The notes: generated by a model from the sequence alone, not told the origin. A DNA stretch of 64,000 nt from Janthinobacterium sp. UMAB-56 (GCF_900095265.1 NZ_LT607653.1:1-64000), one strand, 5' to 3'. Positions 8,257 through 17,387 are shown, numbered from the stretch's first letter. Made by a program: numbers and translations.

Positions 8257-9939
8257 ATGGACAAGATTTGGTTGAAGTCGTACCCGGACAGTGTTCCCGC
8301 AGAGATTGATTGCACGCAATACCGTTCCGTCACGCATTTGCTGGAAGAGTCGTTCCAGAAATATGCGGACCGCAATGCTTTCGTGTGCATGGATAAATTC
8401 CTCACCTATCGCGAGCTCGACCAGCTGTCGCAGCAGATGGGAGCCTGGCTGCAAAGCAAGGGTTTGCAGCCAGGTGCGCGCGTGGCGATCATGTTGCCGA
8501 ACGTGCTGCAGTATCCGGTGGCCATGGCGGCGATTTTGCGCGCCGGCTACACGGTAGTAAACGTGAATCCGCTGTACACGCCGCGCGAACTCCAGCATCA
8601 GCTGATCGATTCGGGCAGTGTAGCGATCATCGTGCTGGAAAACTTCGCCACCACGGTCGAGCAGGTGTTGCCGCATACCCAGGTCAAGCATGTGATCGTC
8701 GCCACCATGGGGGACTTGCTCGGTGGCTTGAAGGGCACCATCGTCAACTTCGTCGTGCGCAAGATCAAGAAAATGGTGCCTGCGTTCTCCTTGCCTGGCG
8801 CCATCAGCTTCAACAAGATGCTGGCCGAGGGTTCCCGTTTGACACTCACGCCGGTGCAGCAGGGGCATGACGATATCGTCTTCCTGCAATACACGGGCGG
8901 CACGACGGGCGTCTCTAAAGGCGCGATGTTGTTGCACCGTAACGTGATCGCCAACGTATTGCAAAACGAGGCGTGGATGTCGCCCGTGATGACGCCTGAA
9001 ATGCGCGCCACCTCGATGGGATTCATGTGCGCCTTGCCCCTGTATCACATCTATTCGCTGACGGTCAGCGCCCTGATGGGCATGCGCCTGGGCGGCATGA
9101 ACGTGCTGATCCCGAATCCGCGCGACATTCCCGGTTTCGTCAAGGAACTGGCCAAGCACAAGATTGTCGTTTTCCCGGCCGTGAATACCCTCTATAACGC
9201 GCTGCTGAACAATGCAGATTTTGCCAAGCTCGATTTTTCCAGTTACAAAGTGTGCAATGGCGGCGGCATGGCCTTGCAGCGTAACGTGGCCGAACGCTGG
9301 CTGAAACTGACGGGCTGCCCGCTGATCGAAGGCTATGGCATGTCGGAAACGTCGCCCGTGGTAACGGGCAACCGCGTCGACATCACGGAATTTACGGGCA
9401 CTATCGGCTTGCCTTTCCCGTCGACGGAAGTGGCCATCTTGAACGACGATGGCGAGGAAGTAGCGCTGGGCGAGCCGGGCGAGATCGCCGTGCGCGGCCC
9501 CCAAGTGATGGCGGGTTACTGGCAGCGTCCGGACGAGACGGCCAAGTCGATGACGGCTGACGGCTACTTCAAGACGGGCGACGTGGGCGTCATGGATGAG
9601 CGCGGCTATGTGAAGATCGTGGACCGCAAGAAAGACATGATCATCGTTTCCGGCTTCAATGTGTACCCTAATGAAGTGGAAGACGTGGTTGCATCGTGCC
9701 CGGGAGTACTCGAGTGCGCGTGCATCGGCGTGCCGGATGCCAACGCGGGCGAAGCCGTGAAAGTGTTTGTCGTGCGCAAGGATCCGAACCTGACGGTGGA
9801 ACAGATCCGCGAGCATTGCAAGCATGAATTGACGGCCTACAAGAAACCGAAATACATCGAGTTCCGCGATGAATTGCCGAAGACCAATGTCGGCAAGATC
9901 TTGCGCCGTCAATTACGCGACGAGAAGAAGGTGGCCTAA
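8257..9939 (+). CDS. fadD: Long-chain fatty acid-CoA ligase, copy 2
   Basis: This 560-residue paralogue has exactly the same length as copy 1 and long identical blocks, so the pair arose by tandem duplication. The ATP/AMP motif YTGGTTGVSKGA starts at residue 212 again; GYGMSETSP and PKTNVGKILRR are also kept. Differences cluster in the segment around residues 85-120 and in residues 225-330, which help shape the acyl-binding tunnel in this family, so the copies may prefer different chain lengths. It is followed by a large palindromic element rather than a simple terminator. Confidence 0.94.
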   Translation: MDKIWLKSYPDSVPAEIDCTQYRSVTHLLEESFQKYADRNAFVCMDKFLTYRELDQLSQQMGAWLQSKGLQPGARVAIMLPNVLQYPVAMAAILRAGYTVVNVNPLYTPRELQHQLIDSGSVAIIVLENFATTVEQVLPHTQVKHVIVATMGDLLGGLKGTIVNFVVRKIKKMVPAFSLPGAISFNKMLAEGSRLTLTPVQQGHDDIVFLQYTGGTTGVSKGAMLLHRNVIANVLQNEAWMSPVMTPEMRATSMGFMCALPLYHIYSLTVSALMGMRLGGMNVLIPNPRDIPGFVKELAKHKIVVFPAVNTLYNALLNNADFAKLDFSSYKVCNGGGMALQRNVAERWLKLTGCPLIEGYGMSETSPVVTGNRVDITEFTGTIGLPFPSTEVAILNDDGEEVALGEPGEIAVRGPQVMAGYWQRPDETAKSMTADGYFKTGDVGVMDERGYVKIVDRKKDMIIVSGFNVYPNEVEDVVASCPGVLECACIGVPDANAGEAVKVFVVRKDPNLTVEQIREHCKHELTAYKKPKYIEFRDELPKTNVGKILRRQLRDEKKVA

Positions 9940-10061
9940 GAACACCTATCAAAACCTACTGCGCGTCGCGGGTCGCGGTTTCCGATGCTCACTGTGCATT
10001 CGCACAGTTCCGCTTCTCAACCACGACGCGCATCCGCTCGCTACGGTTTTGTTAGGCGTTC
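9940..10061. repeat. REP-like imperfect palindromic element
   Basis: The outer arms 9940-9956 and 10045-10061 are inverted copies matching at 15 of 17 positions (GAACACCTATCAAAACC against GAACGCCTAACAAAACC). The centre is a perfect hairpin, ACTGTGC-attc-GCACAGT (9991-10008), and the centres of the two repeats fall within about one base of each other. The intervening arms are partly complementary (GCGCGTC with GACGCGC). The element fills the gap between two convergent genes and supplies the last codons and stop of the acyltransferase. This resembles REP/BIME-type intergenic elements; only one copy is in this window. Confidence 0.6.
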
Positions 10062-11233
10062 TGATTCGCCTCCATGGCTGTGTCCGCCTCCAAGTTCCGC
10101 CCTGGGCGGGCGGGCAAGCCGAAGCAGGGGCGCAGCCAGTTCACCTTGCTGATCAGCAGCGAGGTTCCCAGCCAGCAGGTCGCCACCGTGCCGGCCAGCA
10201 CCAGCAGCGCTTCCACCACAGGCCCCAGCTTCAGGGGTACCAGCCAGTAGGCCAGCAGCACGATTGCGCTCTGGTGCAATATGTACCAGGGAAAGACCGC
10301 CTGGCGTGCCCATGGCAGCCAGGCAAACGGTTTATTCAGCAAGCGGTGCGACCAGCCCAGGATGGTGCAGATGGCCAGCCACATGTACAGGTTGCGCATG
10401 GGCCAGGAGCCGAACGAGGCCCAGGTCTGCAGGTTTTCCGAATAGATCTGGTCGAAAAACATGTACACGGCAAACGCGCCCAACCCCAGCCACAGGGTGC
10501 GCCAGCGCAGGCGCGCCAGTTCGGCCCACAAGCCCTTGTCATTACCCAGCCACCAGCCGTATACGAACATCGTGAAATACATGGCGTGCGCATACCAGTC
10601 GCGCACCATCGCATGGGTTTCCGGATAGCGCATTTTGAGCAACACCGTGGCGGCAAGGGTGGGCAGCGCCGGCAAGACCAGCAGGCGCCAGCCGCGCAGG
10701 CGCTGGAAAAGGGGGCGCAGCGCCGCCAGCAGCGGCTGCAGGGTTAGCAGCACGATGATGTACAGCAGCAAGTACACCAGATACCACAAGTGATTCCACG
10801 TAAAACCATATTGCCAGCCTGCGAAGGCGCCGGCAGGCCAGGCATGGCCACCAAAGTAATGCAGCAGGAATTGTCCATAGCCAGGCTCGACCAGGCCGTT
10901 GCGGACGCCCTCGCAATACGGCTGAACAGGAATGATGATGGCCATGCCGAACAGCAGTGGCAGCAGCAGGCGCTTGATCCTGCGCCACAGGAAGGCGCCG
11001 CGCGAGGTCTGCGTCATCAATGCGCACGAAACGCCGGAGATGAGGAAGACGATTTCCATGCGCCAGCGGTTAATGAAGACCAGCGGCATGTGCAAGGTGT
11101 CCGAGGCGTAACTGCTGTGCATATGAAAGTTCCAGCCATCCATGTACAGCAGGGCAGTGTGGTAGACAATCAACAGGCTGAAGACGAGAAAGCGCAAGGT
11201 GTCGATATCGTGGCGGCGGGTGTCATGGCGCAT
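10052..11233 (-). CDS. Membrane acyltransferase family 3 protein
   Basis: The protein of 393 residues is an integral membrane protein with about ten hydrophobic segments. Near the N-terminus it has the acyltransferase-3 signature DIDTLRFLVFSLLIVYHTAL, with the conserved Arg and His, and later FLISGVSCALM. Relatives move acetyl or succinyl groups onto periplasmic glucans, lipopolysaccharide or other envelope sugars. The acceptor cannot be told. The ATG at 11233 matches the usual N-terminus of the family. It diverges from the LytTR regulator gene, which may control it. Its last residues and stop lie inside the REP-like palindrome. Confidence 0.85.
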   Translation of the reverse strand: MRHDTRRHDIDTLRFLVFSLLIVYHTALLYMDGWNFHMHSSYASDTLHMPLVFINRWRMEIVFLISGVSCALMTQTSRGAFLWRRIKRLLLPLLFGMAIIIPVQPYCEGVRNGLVEPGYGQFLLHYFGGHAWPAGAFAGWQYGFTWNHLWYLVYLLLYIIVLLTLQPLLAALRPLFQRLRGWRLLVLPALPTLAATVLLKMRYPETHAMVRDWYAHAMYFTMFVYGWWLGNDKGLWAELARLRWRTLWLGLGAFAVYMFFDQIYSENLQTWASFGSWPMRNLYMWLAICTILGWSHRLLNKPFAWLPWARQAVFPWYILHQSAIVLLAYWLVPLKLGPVVEALLVLAGTVATCWLGTSLLISKVNWLRPCFGLPARPGRNLEADTAMEANQNA

Positions 11234-11389
11234 GATCGGTGGGCAAGTGGTGAAGGAAGCTCCAGCATAGGCAGCAACGAGGCTGGCAGCCATTGCGAAG
11301 TGACCAGCGGACGGCTGCTTGTGACGAATGGATCGCCTGGGACGGGTGTGGGACCGTACAATTGTGCAACTCATTTACCGACTGAAGCC

Positions 11390-12256
11390 ATGCGCATCTC
11401 TCCCACGGACCTGTTGCAACGTTATAAACTTTGGCGCCGCGTGGCCGAGCCCGGATTCTGGATCGTGCTGACCCTGATGCAGGCCAGCGTGAACAGCTGG
11501 CTGGTGTGGATTGACCTGCGGCGCACCGGAGTCGATACGGCGTTCTGGGAAGTGGCCGTGTGGGAATGGAGCAGCAATCTGGTGTTGCTGGCGCTGGTGC
11601 CCGTGGTCGTGCTGGCGGGACAGTACCGGCCGCTACACCTGCTGTTCCAGCGCCAGAACTTGCGCTGGCACCTGGCTGCGTCGGCCGTCTACAGCCTGGT
11701 GCACGTGGCGGCGATGGTGGCCTTGCGAAAAATTGCTTATTGGAGTCAGGGCAGCCACTATGATTTTGGCGCCTGGTGGCGCGAGTTACCGTATGAGTAT
11801 GTGAAAGATGTACGTGCTTACTTCTTCGTCTTGCTGGTCGTGGGCTTTTACCAGTTGTTGCTGATGCGCTGGCAAGGCGAGGCGACCTTGCTGGGCGAAC
11901 CCGATGAAGGACCCGCCGTGGAACCGGTGCAGCAGCCGGAGCGGTTTCTGGTGCGCAAGCTGGGCAAGGATTTTTTACTGCCTGCCCTTGAGATCGAATG
12001 GATACAGGCCTGGGGCAATTATGTCAATTTGCATGTGCGCGGGCACGATTACCCGCTGCGCTCGACCATGGCCGCCATCGAGCGCCGCCTGGACGGCAAG
12101 CGCTTTGTGCGCGTGCACCGCAGCTACATCGTCAACCTTGATTTCGTGCAGAGCATCGTGCCGCTGGAATCGGGTGATGCGCGCGCCGTGCTGTCCACGG
12201 GCGGCGAAGTGCCCGTCAGCCGGCGCTACCGCGATGCCTTGAAAAGTACTTGCTAG
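11390..12256 (+). CDS. Membrane-bound LytTR family transcriptional regulator
   Basis: The protein of 288 residues has about four membrane segments (roughly residues 20-40, 50-70, 85-105 and 135-152) and then a C-terminal LytTR DNA-binding domain (about 185-288). That domain includes IEWIQAWGNYVNLHVRG, LDGKRFVRVHRSYIVNLDFV and a late PVSRRYRDAL. There is no receiver or kinase domain, so signal sensing would be by the membrane part, making it a one-component regulator. The start at 11390 is chosen because translation upstream is uncharacteristic; a TACAAT -10-like box is at 11357-11362. It diverges from the acyltransferase gene with a 156-bp shared control region, and its stop overlaps the phoD stop. 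Confidence 0.85.
   Translation: MRISPTDLLQRYKLWRRVAEPGFWIVLTLMQASVNSWLVWIDLRRTGVDTAFWEVAVWEWSSNLVLLALVPVVVLAGQYRPLHLLFQRQNLRWHLAASAVYSLVHVAAMVALRKIAYWSQGSHYDFGAWWRELPYEYVKDVRAYFFVLLVVGFYQLLLMRWQGEATLLGEPDEGPAVEPVQQPERFLVRKLGKDFLLPALEIEWIQAWGNYVNLHVRGHDYPLRSTMAAIERRLDGKRFVRVHRSYIVNLDFVQSIVPLESGDARAVLSTGGEVPVSRRYRDALKSTC
12253..12256. other. Shared CTAG: overlapping stop codons of convergent genes
   Basis: The palindrome CTAG supplies TAG to the LytTR regulator on the plus strand and TAG to phoD on the minus strand. There is no space for a terminator between the two genes, so transcripts must overlap at their ends. Confidence 0.9.
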
Positions 12257-13845
12257 CTTTCTTGCAAGCCAGCCTTGCCGTTGCGCACGACAAAGCTGGC
12301 CAGTGTCGCGATGCTAGAAGTGCTGTCGCGCACGTTCTCCAGGCCTTGGAACAGAGTGGTGGTTTTCTCCGGCGTGATCTCCATCAACATATAGCCGCGC
12401 TTGTCGCTGCGTCCGTAACGGATATGCGGGTTCATCGCCACGTACTGCGCCGTGCGCGCCTGCGGACGGGAACTCGAGGTGATGGAAGTGCCGCAAAACT
12501 CCGTGGCCAGCACGGGATTGCTCTTGCTGGTGGGCCGCGTGGCGTTGCGGCTCAGTTCGGTGGCATAAAAGGTGTGCACGTCGCCCGACAGTACCATCGG
12601 ATTGCTGGCCTTGCTGCTGCGCAAGGCATCGAGCAAGTGCTGGCGCGCCAGTGGATAGCCATCCCAGCCATCGGTCCAGACGCGTTCGTCACCGGGCCGC
12701 AGGATGGGCACCTGGCTCGCTTGCGCCATCAGCGTTTGCTGGGCCAGAATATTCCAGCGCGCCGGGGAATCATCGAGGCCGGCTTGCAGCCAGCGCTGCT
12801 GTTGCTCGCCAAGCATGCTGCGCTGCGGCTTGCGCAAGTCGGGACAGGTGCGCGTGGTGACGGAATTGGAGCCGCCACGGCCCGGTTTGGCGCATGCGTG
12901 ATCGTCACGGTATTGCCGGTCGTCCAGCACGTGAAAGCGCGCCAATCGGCCCCAGTCGTAGCGCTGGTAAATACGCATGTCGACAAAGCCGCGCCGCCCC
13001 AGCGGCAGCAAACGCAGTGGCATGTGTTCATAAAACGCCTGGTAGGCGGCCGCGCGGCGCTGCAAAAAGGTGGGTGTGAGCAATTCGTCGCGCTCCTTGC
13101 CGTAATCGTTGGCCACTTCATGGTCATCCCAGGTGACGATCCACGGCGCGGCCAGGTGTGCTCCCTGCAAGTCGCGGTCGCTCTTGTATTGCGCGTAGCG
13201 GGCGCGGTAGTCGTCCAGAGTAAAGCTTTCATGCGTGCGCACGGCCCGGTCCGGGTGCTGCAGCTGGTACGGTCCCCACTCATAGATGTAATCGCCGAGA
13301 AAGGCCACCAGGTCGGGCGCGGCTGCAGCGATGTGCCGGTGCGCCGCGTAGGCGCCGAATTCCCAGTGCTGGCACGAGGCCACGGCCAGTTTCAGCGAGG
13401 CAGGCATGGCGCCGGGCGCGGGTGCCGTGCGCGTGCGGCCCACTGGGCTGACGGCGTCGCCAAGCATAAAGCGATACCAGTACCAGCGCCCGGGCGCCAG
13501 GCCGCCCACGTCGATGTGCACGCTGTGCGCGAGGCCGGGCGTGGCCGTGGCCTGGCCCTTGGCGGTGATGCGCCGGAAAGCCTCGTCTTCGGCTACTTCC
13601 CAGCGCACGTTCAGGGCGATGGCGGGCGTGGCGGCGGCCTGCAGCGGGTCGTAGCAGATGCGCGTCCATAGCGCGACGGCATCCGGCAAGGGCGAACCGG
13701 ATGCGACACCGAGCGCAAACGGATAGCCGTTGCCATTGAAGCGCGTGGCGGCACGCGCGCTGGAACCGGACAGCACGCTGCCAGCGGCGGCCAGTGTCGT
13801 GATGCGCGCAGCGCTCAGCAGGAAGATGCGGCGCTGGCTATCCAT
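12253..13845 (-). CDS. phoD: PhoD-type alkaline phosphatase / phosphodiesterase
   Basis: The protein of 530 residues begins with a Tat-type signal (QRRIFLLSA, hydrophobic stretch, cleavage near ARA), so it is exported folded. Metal-site motifs of the PhoD family follow in order: VASCQHWEFG, FLGDYIYEWG, IVTWDDHEVANDYG and VLSGDVHTFYA. The enzymes hydrolyse phosphate mono- and diesters in the periplasm and use Ca and Fe. Its stop shares a CTAG with the stop of the convergent LytTR gene. No Pho box was recognised upstream. Confidence 0.92.
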   Translation of the reverse strand: MDSQRRIFLLSAARITTLAAAGSVLSGSSARAATRFNGNGYPFALGVASGSPLPDAVALWTRICYDPLQAAATPAIALNVRWEVAEDEAFRRITAKGQATATPGLAHSVHIDVGGLAPGRWYWYRFMLGDAVSPVGRTRTAPAPGAMPASLKLAVASCQHWEFGAYAAHRHIAAAAPDLVAFLGDYIYEWGPYQLQHPDRAVRTHESFTLDDYRARYAQYKSDRDLQGAHLAAPWIVTWDDHEVANDYGKERDELLTPTFLQRRAAAYQAFYEHMPLRLLPLGRRGFVDMRIYQRYDWGRLARFHVLDDRQYRDDHACAKPGRGGSNSVTTRTCPDLRKPQRSMLGEQQQRWLQAGLDDSPARWNILAQQTLMAQASQVPILRPGDERVWTDGWDGYPLARQHLLDALRSSKASNPMVLSGDVHTFYATELSRNATRPTSKSNPVLATEFCGTSITSSSRPQARTAQYVAMNPHIRYGRSDKRGYMLMEITPEKTTTLFQGLENVRDSTSSIATLASFVVRNGKAGLQES

Positions 13846-13866
13846 CGTGTGGAATTATTGCGACAA

Positions 13867-14307
13867 TCAAGACGACAATAAGGTCTCGATCGGCGGCACC
13901 TTGCGCGGCTTGCGGTCGGAGTCGGTTGCCACATAGATCAGGGTCGCTTCCGTGACTTTCACGATGCACGCCTGCAGGCGGTTGCGCTCGGCATACACCT
14001 CGACATTGACCGTGATGGAAGTATTGCCAACCTTGACGATATCGGCGTAGAAGGATAGTAAATCGCCGACAAACACGGGGTTTTTGAAGACGAAGGAGTT
14101 GACGGCGATGGTGGCGACACGGCCGTTGGCGCGCCGTGTGGCCGGCAATGAACCGGCGATGTCGACCTGCGCCATGATCCAGCCGCCGAAGACGTCGCCG
14201 TACACATTGGCGTCGGAGGGCGCGGGCATCATGCGCAATTCCGGCATTTTTCCGGCCGGCAGGCCGGAGGCGAGGCAGTTATCGGGGCGCTCGGGGGAGG
14301 TGCTCAT
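13867..14307 (-). CDS. Acyl-CoA thioesterase, YciA / hot-dog family
   Basis: The protein of 146 residues is a single hot-dog domain. The block DANVYGDVFGGWIMAQVD is the YciA-type active-site region with its catalytic Asp, and FVFKNPVFVGDLLSFYADI matches the second half of the fold. It hydrolyses acyl-CoA thioesters in the cytoplasm. It follows 21 bases upstream of phoD on the same strand, so the two may be co-transcribed. It diverges from the ABC exporter. Confidence 0.9.
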   Translation of the reverse strand: MSTSPERPDNCLASGLPAGKMPELRMMPAPSDANVYGDVFGGWIMAQVDIAGSLPATRRANGRVATIAVNSFVFKNPVFVGDLLSFYADIVKVGNTSITVNVEVYAERNRLQACIVKVTEATLIYVATDSDRKPRKVPPIETLLSS

Positions 14308-14368
14308 CTTTTATTCTCATGAAAGGCTACAATTGCCCCGATTGAACCATAAAAAGCCGACCTTCGCC

Positions 14369-16219
14369 ATGCGCCGTTCCCAGACTCCCCCTCCGCCCCG
14401 CTCGCCAGCCTCCGCCAGCCACAGCGATTTCGCTACCATCAAGACCTTGCTGCCGTATCTGTGGGTCTACAAATGGCGGGTGCTGCTGGCACTGCTATGT
14501 CTGGTGGGTGCCAAGCTGGCCAATGTGGGCGTGCCCCTGATCCTGAAAAAACTCGTCGATGCCATGACGATCACGGCGGCGCACCCGCAAGCGCTGCTGG
14601 TGTTGCCCGTCGGTTTGCTGGTGGCGTATGGCTTGCTGCGCCTATCGACCACCCTGTTTACGGAATTGCGCGAATTCCTGTTTGCCCGGGTCACGCAGCG
14701 GGCCGTGCGTACCATCGCCCTGCAAGTGTTCCGCCACCTGCATGCCTTGTCCCTGCGTTTTCATTTGAACCGTCAGACGGGCGGCATGACGCGCGACATC
14801 GAACGGGGCACGCGCAGCGTCGGCTCGCTCATTTCCTATACCTTGTTCAACATCTTGCCGACCCTGGTGGAAATCACGCTCGTGCTCGGCTATCTGGTCT
14901 TGCATTACGACATCTGGTTTACCGTGATCACGGCCGTGGCGCTGGTGTCCTACATTACATTTACCGTGCTGGTGACGAACTGGCGCACGCATTTCCGCCG
15001 CACCATGAACGACCTCGACTCGAAGGCGAATACCAAGGCCATCGATTCCTTGATCAACTATGAAACCGTCAAATATTTCGGCAACGAGGATTACGAGGCG
15101 AAGCGCTACGACGAGGGCTTGCAGCGTTATGAATCGGCGGCCGTCAAATCGCAAACCTCCCTGTCCTTGCTCAATACGGGCCAGTCGCTGATCATTGCCA
15201 CGGCCGTTACCTTGATACTGTGGCGCGCCACGGCCGGCGTGATCGCCGGCACGATGACCCTGGGCGACCTGGTGCTGGTGAACGCCTTCATGATCCAGCT
15301 CTACATTCCCCTCAATTTCCTCGGCGTGATTTACCGCGAAATCAAGCAAAGCCTGGCCGACATGGAGCGTCTGTTTTCCTTGCTGAACGAAAACCGTGAA
15401 ATCGCCGATACGCCGGACGCCAAACCGCTCGTCACGCGGGGCGCGAGCGTGCATTTCGCGCATGTGGATTTCAGCTATGAAACCAAGCGGCAAATCCTGT
15501 TCGACGTCGATTTCCAGATTCCTGCCGGCACCACCACGGCCGTGGTGGGCCACAGCGGCTCGGGCAAATCGACCCTGTCGCGTTTGCTGTTCCGCTTCTA
15601 CGAAGTCGATGGCGGCAGCATCACCATCGATGGCCAGGACTTGCGCAGCATGACGCAGGACTCCCTGCGCGCCGCCATCGGCATCGTGCCACAGGACACG
15701 GTGCTGTTCAACGACAGCATCGAATACAACATCGCCTACGGCAAGCCGGGCGCCAGCAAGGAGGCTATCGTGGCGGCAGCCAAAGCGGCGTCGATCCATG
15801 ATTTTATTGAAAGCTTGCCAGATGGCTACAACTCCATGGTGGGCGAGCGGGGTTTGAAGCTGTCCGGCGGTGAAAAGCAGCGCGTGGCCATCGCCCGCAC
15901 CTTGCTGAAAGACCCGGCCATCCTGATCTTCGACGAGGCCACCTCGGCGCTGGATTCGAAGGCCGAGCAGGCGATACAGTCGCAACTGAAGGAGATCGCC
16001 AAAAACCGCACCACTTTGGTCATCGCGCACCGTCTGTCGACGGTGGCGGACGCCCAGCAAATCCTGGTGCTCGACCATGGCCGCATTGTCGAGCGGGGCA
16101 CGCATCCGCAATTGCTGGCGCTCGATGGCTTGTACGCGCAGATGTGGCAACGCCAGCAGGCAAATAGGGACGATGAGGCGCAAGAGGAGGAGTTGGCGGA
16201 GTTGGTGCCGGCAAAATAA
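14369..16219 (+). CDS. ATM1-type ABC exporter, fused permease and ATPase
   Basis: The protein of 616 residues has six membrane segments in the first half and one nucleotide-binding domain. Walker A is GHSGSGKST (about residue 395), the signature is LSGGEKQR (about 497), Walker B is ILIFDEATSALD, and the H-loop is VIAHRLSTV. The permease block ETVKYFGNEDYEAKRYDEGL is typical of the ATM1/HMT1 group, which exports glutathione-linked sulfur or metal conjugates. The ATG at 14369 is preferred over the longer frame, which overlaps the divergent thioesterase. A Pro-rich N-terminal tail precedes the first membrane segment. Confidence 0.9.
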   Translation: MRRSQTPPPPRSPASASHSDFATIKTLLPYLWVYKWRVLLALLCLVGAKLANVGVPLILKKLVDAMTITAAHPQALLVLPVGLLVAYGLLRLSTTLFTELREFLFARVTQRAVRTIALQVFRHLHALSLRFHLNRQTGGMTRDIERGTRSVGSLISYTLFNILPTLVEITLVLGYLVLHYDIWFTVITAVALVSYITFTVLVTNWRTHFRRTMNDLDSKANTKAIDSLINYETVKYFGNEDYEAKRYDEGLQRYESAAVKSQTSLSLLNTGQSLIIATAVTLILWRATAGVIAGTMTLGDLVLVNAFMIQLYIPLNFLGVIYREIKQSLADMERLFSLLNENREIADTPDAKPLVTRGASVHFAHVDFSYETKRQILFDVDFQIPAGTTTAVVGHSGSGKSTLSRLLFRFYEVDGGSITIDGQDLRSMTQDSLRAAIGIVPQDTVLFNDSIEYNIAYGKPGASKEAIVAAAKAASIHDFIESLPDGYNSMVGERGLKLSGGEKQRVAIARTLLKDPAILIFDEATSALDSKAEQAIQSQLKEIAKNRTTLVIAHRLSTVADAQQILVLDHGRIVERGTHPQLLALDGLYAQMWQRQQANRDDEAQEEELAELVPAK

Positions 16220-16414
16220 ATCGGGAAGGGGAAATCAGTAGGAAAAATGCTACAGCCGCGCTGATACAGGCGCGTGTATAGCGTCTATTTGAGGGCAATC
16301 GCAGAAAACGGCTGGTCTGGCGCTGAAAATGAAATAAAATTAATTCCAATGGTGGCGTCTGCACCACAGTTGTTTCGTTCGGAATCCATCCCGTTTGTCC
16401 GCCCAGGAGAATTT

Positions 16415-17371
16415 ATGAAATTGACCAAAATCATCGCCACGCTGCTCAGCGTCGGTGTCATCAGCAGCATGTCGCCAGTCCAGGCTCAGGAATTGACCGG
16501 CACCTTGGCCAAGATCAAGAAAGCCGGTTCCGTCACCCTCGGTGTGCGCGACGGCTCCGTGCCCTTCTCCTATCTCGATGACAAGCAGCAATACCAGGGT
16601 TATTCAATCGACCTGTGCATGAAAGTCGTTACGGCCCTGCAAAAGCACCTGGGCATGAGCGAATTGAAAGTGGTGATGAGCCCCGTCACCTCGGCCAACC
16701 GCATCCCCCTGATGGCCAACGGCACCATCGACCTCGAATGTGGCTCGACGACGAACAACCTGGAGCGCCAGCAGCAGGTGGCATTCGCGCCCACCATGTT
16801 CGTCATCGGCAACCGCATCCTGGCGAAGAAATCCTCGAACATCAAGACCCTGGAAGACTTGCGCGGCAAGACCCTGGTGGCCACGGCCGGCACCTCGACC
16901 GTCAAGCAAATGACCATCCTGAACAAGGAAAAAAACCTGGGCATGAATATCGCCATCGCCAAGGATCATCCTGAATCATTCCTGATGCTGGAGACAGGGC
17001 GCGCCGTGGCTGAAGCCAATGACGACATCCTGCTGGCGTCGCAAGTGGCCAACTCGAAAAACCCGAACGACTTCGAAATCACCAAGGAAGCGCTGTCGGT
17101 CGAGCCGTATGGCATCATGCTGCGCAAGAACGATCCGGCCTTCAAGAAGGTGGTTGACGACGCGCTGATCCGCCTGTACAAGAGCGACGACATCAACCGC
17201 ATCTATGCGAAATGGTTTACTTCGCCGATCCCGCCGAAAAACATCAACCTGAAATTCCCCATGCCGCCGCAATTGAAGGCCGTGTTCACGAATCCGACCG
17301 ATTCGGGCGACCCGGCCGCCTATGCGGCCGTGCCCGAAGCGCAGAAGACTTCGGACAAACGGAAAAAGTAA
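16415..17371 (+). CDS. gltI: Glutamate/aspartate ABC transporter, periplasmic binding protein
   Basis: The protein of 318 residues has a cleavable signal peptide (cut near VQA-QE, residue 25) and a type II solute-binding fold. LGVRDGSVPFSYLDDKQQYQGYSIDL begins the ligand domain, and GTIDLECGSTTNNLERQ is the typical glutamate/aspartate binding region. AGGAGA at 16405-16410 sets the ATG at 16415. It leads a four-gene importer unit, and a terminator-like hairpin directly after it probably gives the binding protein more mRNA than the membrane parts. Confidence 0.93.
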   Translation: MKLTKIIATLLSVGVISSMSPVQAQELTGTLAKIKKAGSVTLGVRDGSVPFSYLDDKQQYQGYSIDLCMKVVTALQKHLGMSELKVVMSPVTSANRIPLMANGTIDLECGSTTNNLERQQQVAFAPTMFVIGNRILAKKSSNIKTLEDLRGKTLVATAGTSTVKQMTILNKEKNLGMNIAIAKDHPESFLMLETGRAVAEANDDILLASQVANSKNPNDFEITKEALSVEPYGIMLRKNDPAFKKVVDDALIRLYKSDDINRIYAKWFTSPIPPKNINLKFPMPPQLKAVFTNPTDSGDPAAYAAVPEAQKTSDKRKK

Positions 17372-17387
17372 AGATTGGGTAACAAAT

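Noticed and set aside
7834-9912. A 692-codon minus-strand frame spanning both fadD genes
   Set aside because: It arises because the two duplicated genes share the same open antisense frame; no protein family is recognisable.
12253-13845. A Pho box before phoD
   Set aside because: No repeated CTGTCAT-like heptamers were seen in the short upstream space, and the gene may be read from the thioesterase promoter.
16220-16414. A sigma-54 promoter before gltI, as known for acidic amino-acid uptake in pseudomonads
   Set aside because: No TGGC-N-TTGC type element with correct spacing is visible in this gap.
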